Assembly: GCA_016875665.1 (NCBI GenBank) | Contig: VGPA01000043.1 | Location: 1-9,457, forward strand | Length of the DNA stretch: 9,457 bases | Source of the DNA: Chloroflexota bacterium | Lineage (GTDB): Bacteria; Chloroflexota; Limnocylindria; P2-11E | Direction of reading: 5' to 3' | In this document: positions 1 to 6,676 of the stretch, piece after piece | How positions within the stretch are numbered: position 1 is the first letter of the stretch | How the letters are laid out: each line of letters starts with the position of its first letter | The notes under the pieces: generated by a model | Databases searched by the model: none | The model's input: the letters and a program-made list of their open reading frames with translations, nothing else | Told to the model about the DNA's origin: nothing | Program-made: the position numbers and the translations under genes

Positions 1-1144
1 CCTCGACGCGGTCCGGGCGTGCGGTGGACCGCTCGGCGGCCGCGGTACGGCCCGCGCGCCCGCCGAACACGAGGCATTCCAGAAGCGAGTTGGAGGCGAG
101 GCGGTTCGCGCCGTGCACGCCGGTGCAGGCGCACTCGCCCGCCGCATAGAGGCCCGCGAGCGTCGAGCGGCCGCACAGGTCGGTCACGATCCCGCCCATC
201 GTGTAGTGGGCCGCCGGCGACACGGGAACCGCCTCCCGTGCGGGGTCGATCCCCCCGGCGCGGATGGCCTCGACGATGGTCGGGAAGCGTTCGCGGTCGA
301 TCGCACGCAGATCGAGCCGCGCGCCGCCACGCACGAAGATGGCGCGGGCCACCTCGTCGCGCGGGGCGAGCTCGTCGACGAAGCGCTCGCCGCGGTCGTC
401 GAGGAGCGTGGCACCCTCGCCGCGCAGCGCCTCGCTGAGGAGGTGGCCGCTGACAAGCGCCGTGGGATGGAACTGGACCAGCTCGAGATCCGCCAGCGCC
501 GCGCCCGCCGCGTGGGCGAGCGACGCGCCTTCGCCGCGCGAGCCGAGCGGGTTCGTCGTGCGCGCCCACAGCGCGGCGTAGCCGCCCGTCGCGAGGATCG
601 TCGATCCCGCCGCGACCGCACGCCGGTCGGTGCGCACCCCCGCGCAACGGCCGTCACCGGTCAGCAGCGCGAGGACGCGCTCGCCGCTCGAGATGCGGAT
701 GCGCTCGTGCTCGAGCGCGTGGCGCGCGAGGACCATGACGAGCGCGTGTCCGGTCTCGGCGCCGCCCACGTGATGGATCCGGCGCCGACCGTGGCCGCCT
801 TCGAGCCCGGTCTCCGGGCCGAAGGGCACCCCGAGTGCCGCCAGCCGGTCGATCCAGGCCGGCCCCTCTCGCACGAGCGCGTCGACCGCGGAGGGGCGCG
901 CCAGCCCGCGTCCGGCACGGAGGGTGTCGTCGGCGTGCAGCGCCGGGGTGTCGTCGTCATCCATCGCGGCCGCGATGCCGCCCTGCGCCCGGTCGCTCGA
1001 CCCGCCGTCGGGTGCGGTCGCGGACACGATCAGGACATCGGCGCCGGCACCTGCGGCCTCGAGTGCGGCGGTGAGCCCGGCGATGCCGGCGCCCACGACC
1101 AAGACGTCACAGGAATCCGAGGGCTCCAAAGGGGGGTGAGCCAT
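1..1144 (-). CDS. nadB: L-aspartate oxidase NadB (C-terminus cut off by window edge)
   Basis: Flavoenzyme that oxidises L-aspartate to iminoaspartate, which NadA condenses into quinolinate for NAD synthesis; cytoplasmic. The visible 381 residues carry the N-terminal FAD Rossmann motif VVGAGIAG (residues 16-23) and the AQGGIA flavin-binding segment (53-58). They also carry the substrate-site stretches EGGHGRRRIHH (115-125), LVQFHPTAL (222-230, with the conserved Gln and His), SEALRGEGA (237-245), APRDEVARAI (260-269), SPAAHYTMGG (309-318) and GVHGANRLASNSLLE (342-356). E. coli NadB is about 540 residues, so the helical C-terminal domain lies beyond position 1. The ATG at 1144-1142 sits about 12 residues before the FAD motif, as expected. 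No strong ribosome binding site precedes it; CGGAAT lies at leaderless spacing but lacks the key TA of a -10. A small co-directional gene lies 108 bases upstream. No nadA or nadC is visible. The choice of NadB over succinate dehydrogenase SdhA rests on the EGGH and ANRLASNSLLE context. Confidence 0.95.
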   Translation of the reverse strand, partial: MAHPPLEPSDSCDVLVVGAGIAGLTAALEAAGAGADVLIVSATAPDGGSSDRAQGGIAAAMDDDDTPALHADDTLRAGRGLARPSAVDALVREGPAWIDRLAALGVPFGPETGLEGGHGRRRIHHVGGAETGHALVMVLARHALEHERIRISSGERVLALLTGDGRCAGVRTDRRAVAAGSTILATGGYAALWARTTNPLGSRGEGASLAHAAGAALADLELVQFHPTALVSGHLLSEALRGEGATLLDDRGERFVDELAPRDEVARAIFVRGGARLDLRAIDRERFPTIVEAIRAGGIDPAREAVPVSPAAHYTMGGIVTDLCGRSTLAGLYAAGECACTGVHGANRLASNSLLECLVFGGRAGRTAAAERSTARPDRVE

Positions 1145-1236
1145 GAGGCGATTCCGTGAGGTGCGTTCTCCACGATCCGAGGGGTGAGGTCGTCCTTGCG
1201 GAGCCGGCGCCTCAGCGCTCGCTCGTGCTGCCGACC

Positions 1237-1242
1237 ATTCTA
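1237..1242 (-). promoter_or_regulatory. Candidate -10 box for nadB
   Basis: The minus strand reads TAGAAT here, five of six matches to the TATAAT consensus, in the 108-base gap between the YpmS-like gene and nadB. Transcription would start near 1230 and give a leader of about 85 bases. The -35 candidate 16 bases upstream (CTGGAG) is poor. No riboswitch fold was recognised in the leader. This is weak, sequence-only evidence. Confidence 0.3.
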
Positions 1243-1252
1243 TGCCCCGAGG

Positions 1253-1753
1253 TCAGGGCTCCAGGCGCCCACTGACGGTCATGACCCCCCGCTGCACCTC
1301 GACTCCGGTGAGCGTCAACTGGGGGGGTAGCGCGTCCCCGATCGCGCGCGCGAGCTGCGCGGCGACGGCCTCCCGCACCGCGTCCGGGAGGGGGACGCCG
1401 CCGATGCTCGCGCTCTCGACGACGAGCGCGGCCTTGCCGGCCCGCACCTGCGGGACCGCGGCCAGCGTCGCGTCCGTGACGAGGAAGCCCAGGGACGCGC
1501 GCGCGTCGAGGGTGATCCGGCCGGGTACGAGACGGATCACGGGGTCGCTGATGGTCGCTCCGCTCCAGCTCTGCGGGAAGTACCGTCCAGCCACCGCTTG
1601 GACCTGGGCCTCGGTGAGGGTGAACGTCACGGGAACGGTTAGGGCACCCTGGTCGGGTGCGGTGGCCGGTGGACCCGCGGGCTGCTGGCGGGGCGTCATC
1701 GCGTACAGCACGACGGCGCCCCCGACCAGAACAACCAGGAGGAAGCGCAGCAT
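1253..1753 (-). CDS. Small membrane-anchored protein, YpmS (DUF2140) / LmeA (DUF2993)-like
   Basis: This 166-residue protein has no firm function. Residues 1-19 form one hydrophobic segment with little N-terminal charge (FLLVVLVGGAVVLYAM), read as a signal anchor, followed by a Pro/Ala-rich linker to about residue 37. The remainder is predicted to lie outside the membrane. It has the pattern of small lipid-binding-fold envelope proteins: FTLTEAQVQAVAGRY (44-58), a beta-rich middle, then ESASIGGVPLPD (113-124), an amphipathic helix (125-142) and a closing strand pair LTGVEVQRGVMTVSGRL (148-164). The 'G-x-PLP ... helix ... LP ... G-x-MTVSG' order resembles YpmS/DUF2140 and LmeA/DUF2993 proteins; I cannot decide between them. 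The ATG at 1753 is supported by a TAGACT -10 element six bases upstream, so the message would be leaderless. It lies upstream of and co-directional with nadB, and divergent from the kinase-like gene. Confidence 0.75.
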   Translation of the reverse strand: MLRFLLVVLVGGAVVLYAMTPRQQPAGPPATAPDQGALTVPVTFTLTEAQVQAVAGRYFPQSWSGATISDPVIRLVPGRITLDARASLGFLVTDATLAAVPQVRAGKAALVVESASIGGVPLPDAVREAVAAQLARAIGDALPPQLTLTGVEVQRGVMTVSGRLEP

Positions 1754-1759
1754 CGTCCC

Positions 1760-1765
1760 AGTCTA
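1760..1765 (-). promoter_or_regulatory. -10 element (TAGACT) of a leaderless promoter
   Basis: The minus strand reads TAGACT, then six bases (GGGACG), then ATG at 1753. The usual seven-base distance from the end of the -10 to +1 puts the transcription start on the A of the start codon. No purine-rich ribosome binding site is present. The spacing is identical to that seen before 6624 and 7138. No convincing -35 was found, which is common for leaderless promoters in high-GC bacteria. Confidence 0.55.
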
Positions 1766-1888
1766 TTGGCGCCGCACGGCGGACCCTCGGCCATACCCAT
1801 CAGGGGACGGACCATTGCCGCACCGATCGGGCTACTGCGCATTCCGTAGCGGCACGTGCCGATGATGATTTCTTGAACGCCCTCGCGG

Positions 1889-2719
1889 GTGACGATCGTC
1901 CGGTTGCTGGACGAAGCCGCGATCGCGCTCGCCGTGGTCTTGGGCCTGCTCGCCGTGGCGGGCCTGCTGCTGCTGCTGCATCGCAGGATCGACCGTCTCG
2001 GCCGGACCGTCACGAGCGAGCGTCTGCAGCTCCAGCAGGAGCTGGACCGGCGCGAGGAGTACGTCACCTCCCTCGCCCGCGAGCTGATGAACCCGATCGC
2101 GGCGATCACCTACGCCTCGCACGCGCTGATGCGCGGGACGGCGGACGTCCTCGGGTTTGCCGCGGGGATCGCGGCCGAGGCGGAAGGAGCGGCCGGCATG
2201 GTGCGTCAGCTCGGCGACGCGGCGCGCGTCGAATCGCGCCGGCTCCGGCTCGCGCTCGCCCCGACCGATCTCGTCGGCGTCGTGCGCGAGGTGGTCCGCA
2301 CCTTCGACCCGGGGCCGCGCCATCGCGTGCTGCTCGAGCCGATGCCGCCCCGGCTGATCGTCAAGGGCGACGCGGGCGCGATCGCGAAAGTGGTACGCAG
2401 CCTGCTCGGCAACTCGGTCGCGTACACGCCGGCGTGCGAGGTGACGGTCGAGGTGAAGCGCGGCCCGGACGGGCGCAGCGCGGTCGTGGCCGTGAACGAC
2501 GCGGGACCGGGGATCCCCGCCGATGAGCGCCCGCTGCTGTTTCAGAAGTTCGCCCGGCTGTCGACGGCCGGTGGGACCGCCGGTGCCGGGCTCGGGCTGT
2601 TCCTGTCGCGCGCGATCGTCGAGGAGCACGGCGGCGTCCTCAGCGTGGCCTGGCCCGAGCAGGGCGGATCGCGCTTCTGGTTCAGCCTGCCGCTCGAGGA
2701 GGTCGCGGTCCCCGACTAG
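1889..2719 (+). CDS. Histidine kinase-like protein lacking the phospho-acceptor His
   Basis: A 276-residue orphan homologue of two-component sensor kinases. Order: one membrane helix with a poly-Leu stretch (residues 11-30), a short charged coiled linker (31-57), a DHp-like helix (58-80), then a complete HATPase_c domain. The ATPase shows the N-box in SLLGNSVAYTP (N175), the G1 box NDAGPGIP (D204), an F-box (LLFQKF, 217-221) and the G2 box GAGLGLFLSRAIVEEHGG (232-249). In the DHp helix the usual S-H-E-L-R-T-P reads A-R-E-L-M-N-P: position 64 is Arg (CGC, 2078-2080) where the phosphorylated His should be. There is no periplasmic sensor, PAS or HAMP domain and no response regulator nearby. The frame has a stop at 1874, so the GTG at 1889 is the earliest start; neither a clear ribosome binding site nor a -10 at leaderless spacing was found. 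It may work as a pseudokinase, an ATP-binding regulator, or a partner of a canonical kinase. Confidence 0.85.
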   Translation: MTIVRLLDEAAIALAVVLGLLAVAGLLLLLHRRIDRLGRTVTSERLQLQQELDRREEYVTSLARELMNPIAAITYASHALMRGTADVLGFAAGIAAEAEGAAGMVRQLGDAARVESRRLRLALAPTDLVGVVREVVRTFDPGPRHRVLLEPMPPRLIVKGDAGAIAKVVRSLLGNSVAYTPACEVTVEVKRGPDGRSAVVAVNDAGPGIPADERPLLFQKFARLSTAGGTAGAGLGLFLSRAIVEEHGGVLSVAWPEQGGSRFWFSLPLEEVAVPD

Positions 2720-2731
2720 CCGCTCCTCGGG

Positions 2732-2745
2732 CCTGATGCGTCAGG
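2732..2745. terminator. Small hairpin at the convergent gene ends (weak terminator candidate)
   Basis: The kinase-like gene (plus) ends at 2719 and the BatA-like gene (minus) ends at 2741, leaving 21 bases. CCTGA-TGCG-TCAGG forms a five-base-pair stem with a four-base loop overlapping the BatA stop codon. No U-run follows on either strand, so intrinsic termination is doubtful. Confidence 0.2.
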
Positions 2746-3766
2746 GAAGACGGTTGAAGTAGGCCAGCGAGAACGCGCCCGCGACGAGGGCGAAAAGCGC
2801 TGCGAGCGCGGTGAAGAGCGACGAGATCTCCGTCTTTTCGGTGCGGAAGATCGTCTTCGCCCCGAGGTTCTCATACACCGTGCGCAGCTCGTCGAGGTTC
2901 TGGGCGTTGAAGTACTGCGTGTCGGTGCCCGCGGCGATCGCCTTCAGCGTCGCTTCGTCGAGCACCGTCCGGATGGCCCGCCCCTGGATGCGGAGCACGG
3001 TCCCCGCCGCGGTGCCCACCCCGATCGTGTGGATGCGAACGCCGCGATTCTTCGCGTGCTCCAGCAGCGCGAGCGGAGCCGGAGGCTGGTTGTTCTCGCC
3101 GTCGGTCAGCAGGATGATCGTCGCCGGCGCGTAGACACCGGCGGGCAGCGGCGGCGGGGGCGTGGCGAGCGTTCCCGCGCGCGCGGCCTGGTTGAAGGAC
3201 TCGCTCGGCAGCTCCGCGTCGGACCCCTCGACGAGCGCGTCGAGGCTCGCCAGGATGCCGCGCCCGATGGCCGTGCCGCGCTGCGGGCGCAGGCGCGAGA
3301 TCGCGGCGATGGCGGCGTCGCGGTCCGTCGTGGGCGGCTGCACGATCACGGCGGCGTCCGAAAACGCGACGACGCCCACGCGCACCTTGTCGTTCGAGCG
3401 CTGCCTCTCGACGAAGCGCTTCGCGGCGTCCTTGGCCGCCTCCATGCGGTTGGGTGCCAGGTCCTCGGCGAACATGCTTCCGGACACGTCCATGGCCAGA
3501 ATCACCACCCCCTCCTCGTTGGGGAGCGTGACGACGGCGACCGGGCGCGCCAGCGCGACCAGCATGAAGAACAGGGCGATCAGGAAGAGGACCGGCGGGA
3601 CGTGGCGCTTGCGGCCGGGCCCTTTGCCCACCGCCTCCCGCACCAGCGAGAGGCTGGCGTAGCGGAGCGCGTAACGATTCCTGCGACGCTGCGCGCGCCA
3701 GTACAGGAACGCCAGCAGCGGCACGAGCAGCACCACCGGCAGAGCCCAGCCCCAGAGGAATGTCAT
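2741..3766 (-). CDS. BatA-like VWA-domain membrane protein
   Basis: A 341-residue membrane protein with a von Willebrand factor A domain, the last gene of the MoxR-DUF58-VWA cluster. Two N-terminal membrane helices (about 4-23 and 57-75) flank a basic loop. The VWA domain (about 87-300) contains a full metal-ion-dependent adhesion site: DVSGS (D93, S95, S97), Thr in GTAIGRG (T165) and Asp in LLTDGEN (D222). A proline-rich insertion (about 182-212, ATPPPPLPAG) precedes the TDGEN strand. A third membrane helix (about 316-337) ends the protein, as in the BatA/aerotolerance family. Family members are thought to work with a MoxR AAA+ ATPase in envelope protein maturation or stress tolerance; the client here is unknown. 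The ATG at 3766-3764 directly follows the DUF58 stop codon (TAGATG), with GCAGGGG upstream as a possible ribosome binding site, so translation is probably coupled. Confidence 0.9.
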   Translation of the reverse strand: MTFLWGWALPVVLLVPLLAFLYWRAQRRRNRYALRYASLSLVREAVGKGPGRKRHVPPVLFLIALFFMLVALARPVAVVTLPNEEGVVILAMDVSGSMFAEDLAPNRMEAAKDAAKRFVERQRSNDKVRVGVVAFSDAAVIVQPPTTDRDAAIAAISRLRPQRGTAIGRGILASLDALVEGSDAELPSESFNQAARAGTLATPPPPLPAGVYAPATIILLTDGENNQPPAPLALLEHAKNRGVRIHTIGVGTAAGTVLRIQGRAIRTVLDEATLKAIAAGTDTQYFNAQNLDELRTVYENLGAKTIFRTEKTEISSLFTALAALFALVAGAFSLAYFNRLP

Positions 3767-4723
3767 CTACGCGGCCCCTGCCCGCAGGCGTCCGCGCCGC
3801 TTGCGCTGCGCGGCGAAGACCACGATCGAGCGCACGATGTCCTCCTCCGTCGACACGGTGAGGACGTCGACCCCGGCACGCTTGAAGGCCCGCGCGAGAT
3901 CGGCTTCGCGCTTCGCCGTGGCCTCGGCGAAGCGCTTCCGAAAGCCCGGGTCGCGCGTGTCCACGTGCAGCTGCTCGCCGGTCTCCGCATCCTCGAGCAC
4001 GAGCGGCCCGACGTCGGGGAGGCTCCGCTCGCGCGGGTCGACCAGGCGCACCGCGAGGACTTCGTGGCGCCGGGCGAGGAGCGCGAGCGGCCGCTCCCAC
4101 CCCGGCTCGCTGATGAAATCCGAGACGACGAACACGAGCGACCGCCGGGTGATCGCGGCGAGGCCGCCCTCCAGCAGCTCGGCGAGCGCGGTGAAGGGCG
4201 CCCGCTGGAGCTTGGGCCTGCGCGTGAGATCGTTCAGGATGCGCAGCACGTGGGCCCGGCCGCTTCGCGCGGGGATCACGCGCTCCACCCGGTGCGCGTA
4301 GAGGATCGCGCCCACGCGGTTGCCTTGCCGCGTCAGCAGGCGCGCGACGAGGCCGACCATCTCGATGAGCAGCGCGCGCTTGGGCGCACGCGCGGTGCCG
4401 AAGTCGATCGAGGGCGAGAGGTCGAGCAGCAGCTGCGCCGTGATCTCGCGGTCCTCGTGGTACTGCCGCACGTACGGCACGTCCATGCGCGCGGTGACGT
4501 TCCAGTCGATCCGGCGCACGTCATCCTCGGACGTGTACTCGCGGAGGTCGGCGAAGTCGACCCCCTGCCCGTAGAGCAGGGTGCGGTAGTCGCCCTGGAG
4601 CAGACCGTCCAGGCGCTTCAGCACGGTCCATTCGAGTCTCCTGAGCAGTCGCTCAGGGGACTCGCCCCCCGGTGGGGGCACGGCGGCGGCCGGCGAAGCC
4701 GGCCGCACCGACGCGTCAGGCAC
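3767..4723 (-). CDS. DUF58 domain protein (MoxR partner)
   Basis: A 318-residue soluble protein. The DUF58 signature is clear: LREYTSEDDVRRIDWNVTAR (residues 60-79). A VWA-like fold follows with LLLDLSPSIDFG (98-109, D101/S103/S105 at the metal-site position) and FVVSDFISEP (198-207). No membrane helix is seen, in contrast to many DUF58 proteins that carry two N-terminal ones. The first 22 residues are an Ala/Pro-rich tail. DUF58 proteins are almost always encoded beside moxR and are inferred to be adaptors or substrates of the ATPase; no reaction is known. The GTG start at 4723 overlaps the end of moxR by eight bases, which implies translational coupling. A strong hairpin lies 17 bases into the coding region. 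An internal start near residue 24 cannot be excluded. Confidence 0.92.
   Translation of the reverse strand: MPDASVRPASPAAAVPPPGGESPERLLRRLEWTVLKRLDGLLQGDYRTLLYGQGVDFADLREYTSEDDVRRIDWNVTARMDVPYVRQYHEDREITAQLLLDLSPSIDFGTARAPKRALLIEMVGLVARLLTRQGNRVGAILYAHRVERVIPARSGRAHVLRILNDLTRRPKLQRAPFTALAELLEGGLAAITRRSLVFVVSDFISEPGWERPLALLARRHEVLAVRLVDPRERSLPDVGPLVLEDAETGEQLHVDTRDPGFRKRFAEATAKREADLARAFKRAGVDVLTVSTEEDIVRSIVVFAAQRKRRGRLRAGAA
4686..4706 (-). repeat. Perfect 9-bp stem hairpin just inside the DUF58 gene
   Basis: In the mRNA sense the arms GCGGCCGGC and GCCGGCCGC close on a three-base UUC loop. It lies 17 bases after the DUF58 GTG start and just downstream of the moxR stop codon, inside the codons for the Ala/Pro-rich N-terminus. 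It could slow ribosomes or affect coupling and RNA stability, but in such GC-rich DNA an arm of this length can arise by chance. Confidence 0.4.
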
Positions 4724-5717
4724 GCGTCTTCACGGGAGTCGGGCGCATCGGCTCGGGCGGGTTGGGGATCTTCTCCATCAGCCTGCCGAGGATCGCGTCC
4801 GCGGTCACGCCGTCGGAGAGGGCCTCGTACGAAAGCACGAGCCGGTGACGCAGCACGTCCATGACCATGTCGCGCACGTCCTGCGACAGCACGTACTCAC
4901 GGCCGCGCATGAACGCGAGGGCACGCGCCGTGAGCACGAGGTTGATCGACGCACGCGGGCTCGCGCCGTAGGTCAGGTAGCGGCCGAGCTCGCCGAGCCC
5001 GTACTCCTTCGGGCGCCGCGTCGCGCTGACGATGCGCACCACGTACTCCATGAGCGCAGGGTCGACGTAGACCGCCTCGGCCTCGCGCTGGAGCCCGGCC
5101 AGCTGCTCGACCGTCAGGACGGGAGCGGCCGACGGCCGCGCCCCGGTCATGCGCTGCACGACGATGAACTCGTCGACCTCGGTCGGGTAGCCGATCAGCA
5201 CCTTGAGCATGAACCGGTCGACCTGCGCCTCAGGCAGCGGGTACGTGCCCTCCGTCTCGATCGGGTTCTGGGTCGCCATGACCAGGAACGGCTCGGGGAC
5301 GTGATGCGTCTCGCGGCCGATGCTGACCTGGCGCTCCTGCATCACCTCGAGCAGCGCGCTCTGCACCTTCGCCGGTGCGCGGTTGATCTCGTCGGCCAGC
5401 AGCAGATTCGTGAAGACCGGACCGAGCGAGGTCGTGAACTCCCCCGCCTTCTGGTTGTAGATGCGTGTGCCCACGAGGTCGGCCGGCACGAGGTCCGGGG
5501 TGAACTGGATGCGCTTGAAGTCGCCCTGGATCGCCTCGGCCACGGTCTTCACGGCGAGCGTCTTCGCCAGGCCCGGCACTCCCTCCACGAGGAGATGGCC
5601 GCGCGCGAGCAGCGCGACGACGATTCGCTCGAGGAGGTGATCCTGGCCGACGATCACCTTCTTCATCTCGAACAGCAGACGCTCCATGACGGTCGACTTG
5701 GGCTCTTCCATGATCAT
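4716..5717 (-). CDS. MoxR family AAA+ ATPase
   Basis: A 333-residue MoxR-type ATPase of the typical family length. The AAA_3 core carries VIVGQD (21-26), Walker A GVPGLAKT (46-53), Walker B LLLADEINRAPAKVQ (105-119), MQERQVSIG (126-134), sensor 1 FLVMATQNPIETEGTYPLPEAQVDRF (144-169) and the arginine-containing GASPRAS (251-257) of the lid domain. MoxR proteins act as chaperone-like remodelers together with VWA proteins, and two such partners follow immediately (DUF58, BatA-like). I chose the ATG at 5717 because GGAGAGGT ends nine bases upstream; the frame could extend to 5759, but that would overlap the protease gene and add a Ser/Arg-rich stretch not expected in the family. An ATG at 5711 is a less likely start. 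The stop overlaps the DUF58 start by eight bases. Confidence 0.95.
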   Translation of the reverse strand: MIMEEPKSTVMERLLFEMKKVIVGQDHLLERIVVALLARGHLLVEGVPGLAKTLAVKTVAEAIQGDFKRIQFTPDLVPADLVGTRIYNQKAGEFTTSLGPVFTNLLLADEINRAPAKVQSALLEVMQERQVSIGRETHHVPEPFLVMATQNPIETEGTYPLPEAQVDRFMLKVLIGYPTEVDEFIVVQRMTGARPSAAPVLTVEQLAGLQREAEAVYVDPALMEYVVRIVSATRRPKEYGLGELGRYLTYGASPRASINLVLTARALAFMRGREYVLSQDVRDMVMDVLRHRLVLSYEALSDGVTADAILGRLMEKIPNPPEPMRPTPVKTRA

Positions 5718-5726
5718 CCTCGTCCC

Positions 5727-5735
5727 ACCTCTCCT
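5727..5735 (-). promoter_or_regulatory. Shine-Dalgarno site of moxR, overlapping the protease stop
   Basis: The minus strand reads AGGAGAGGT, sharing bases with the TAG stop of the upstream protease gene and ending nine bases before the ATG at 5717. It decides the moxR start. It also contrasts with the first genes of transcription units in this window, which lack such a site, so internal cistrons here seem to use classical initiation. Confidence 0.65.
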
Positions 5736-6624
5736 ACTGGATCGGGGCGCCCCCGCCACCAGCGCTCTCGATGGTCGTGGCGAAGCCGATGCCCGCGAAT
5801 ACGTCGCGACCCGTCGGGCCCGTTTGCGCGATGCCGGTGACGATCCCGACGACGTCGCCCTTCGCGTTGACGAGCGGGCCGCCGGACGATCCCGGGTTCA
5901 CGGCTGCGTCGAACTGAATCAGGTTGCCGAGGGGCTGCTGGCGCCCGGGCACGACGATCGATCGCCCGAGCCCCGACACCACACCCGCGGACATCGACGC
6001 CGACAGCCCGAACGGGTCGCCGATCGCCCACACCTGCTCCCCCACGCGCAGCGATCGCGAGTCGCCGATCACCGCCGGGATCAGGCCCCGGGGCGGAGTG
6101 GCCGCACGGATCATCGCGATGTCGTTCTGCGGAGTCTGCGAGACGATGCCGGCGACCGACTCCGCGCCGTTGGCGAAGATCACGCGGATGCGTGCCGCGC
6201 CGGCGACGACGTGCAGGCTGGTGAGGATGTTCCCGGACTCGTCGATGACGACGCCGCTGCCCTGCGCCTCCGGGCCGTCGACCGTCCCGAGCCGCGAGCG
6301 GACCGAGACCACCGAGGGCCGGAGGTGCTGGTACAGGCCGATGCCGGGGTCGGCCCGCGGCGTGGCGGAGGCGATGGCGAGCTGCGCGATCTGGTCGATC
6401 TGCCGCTGGCTGAACGGCCGCGGCGCCGGGTTGATCACGCCACCGATGAGCGTCGCGCCGAGCGTGACCAGCAGGAGGGTGATCAGGACCTCGCGGCGGT
6501 CCGTCTCCCGAGCACGCTGCCAGAAGGAGCGCCGTCGTACCGGTGCGGGCGCGGCCTCGGGCTCGGGCTCCGCGACGGGCTCGTGCATCCGGCCGTACGG
6601 CCGGTCGGCCTTGGACGTCCCCAT
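5734..6624 (-). CDS. Membrane-anchored HtrA-like trypsin-fold serine protease without PDZ domain
   Basis: A 296-residue protease of the S1C (DegP/HtrA) type. A Pro/Glu-rich cytoplasmic tail (1-45) precedes one membrane helix (REVLITLLLVTLGATLIGGV, 44-63), which places the protease domain outside the membrane. The catalytic triad is intact: His138 in LTSLHVVAGA, Asp168 in QNDIAMIR and Ser247 in NPGSSGGPL. GDPFGL (202-207) and IQFDAAVNPG (236-245) are typical HtrA segments. The chain ends just after GIGFATTI (278-285) with a short Gly-rich tail, so the usual C-terminal PDZ domain is missing. The ATG at 6624 is preferred because TACTCT stands exactly six bases before it. A GTG at 6690 in the same frame would add 22 residues and overlap the DUF3052 gene, without a visible initiation signal. 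moxR starts 16 bases after its stop, so the protease may act in the same envelope pathway; that link is inferred from context. Confidence 0.92.
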   Translation of the reverse strand: MGTSKADRPYGRMHEPVAEPEPEAAPAPVRRRSFWQRARETDRREVLITLLLVTLGATLIGGVINPAPRPFSQRQIDQIAQLAIASATPRADPGIGLYQHLRPSVVSVRSRLGTVDGPEAQGSGVVIDESGNILTSLHVVAGAARIRVIFANGAESVAGIVSQTPQNDIAMIRAATPPRGLIPAVIGDSRSLRVGEQVWAIGDPFGLSASMSAGVVSGLGRSIVVPGRQQPLGNLIQFDAAVNPGSSGGPLVNAKGDVVGIVTGIAQTGPTGRDVFAGIGFATTIESAGGGGAPIQ

Positions 6625-6630
6625 CGTCGG

Positions 6631-6636
6631 AGAGTA
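6631..6636 (-). promoter_or_regulatory. -10 element (TACTCT) of a leaderless promoter for the protease-moxR operon
   Basis: The minus strand reads TACTCT, then CCGACG, then ATG at 6624. The predicted +1 falls on the start codon. No ribosome binding site is present. It lies in the 52-base gap after the DUF3052 gene, so the protease, moxR, DUF58 and VWA genes may have their own promoter in addition to read-through. Confidence 0.5.
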
Positions 6637-6676
6637 GCCCCCGGGTCCCGGCCCGCCCGTGAAAAATCCGTAACCG

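Noticed and set aside
113..1159. Long open plus-strand frame opposite nadB
   Set aside because: Its translation is Arg/Ala/Gly-rich with no family pattern, and the minus strand here encodes a complete series of NadB motifs. It is a high-GC antisense shadow.
1319..1327. Seven-G run in the YpmS-like gene as a phase-variation tract
   Set aside because: The run is short, the frame is intact on both sides, and similar G runs are common in this DNA.
1850..1861. 12-base palindrome CGGCACGTGCCG upstream of the kinase-like gene as an operator
   Set aside because: Several palindromes of this length are expected by chance at this composition; there is no second copy nearby and no adjacent regulator gene.
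3029..4864. 611-codon open plus-strand frame opposite the BatA-like and DUF58 genes
   Set aside because: Composition is dominated by Arg, Glu, Asp and His in long charged runs, typical of the antisense of GC-rich coding DNA. The minus strand holds VWA and DUF58 signatures in frame.
6589..6604. Perfect 16-base palindrome CCGGCCGTACGGCCGG in the 5' part of the protease gene
   Set aside because: At this GC content about one such palindrome is expected by chance in a window of this size, and it falls in codons for a variable tail. Kept only as a note.
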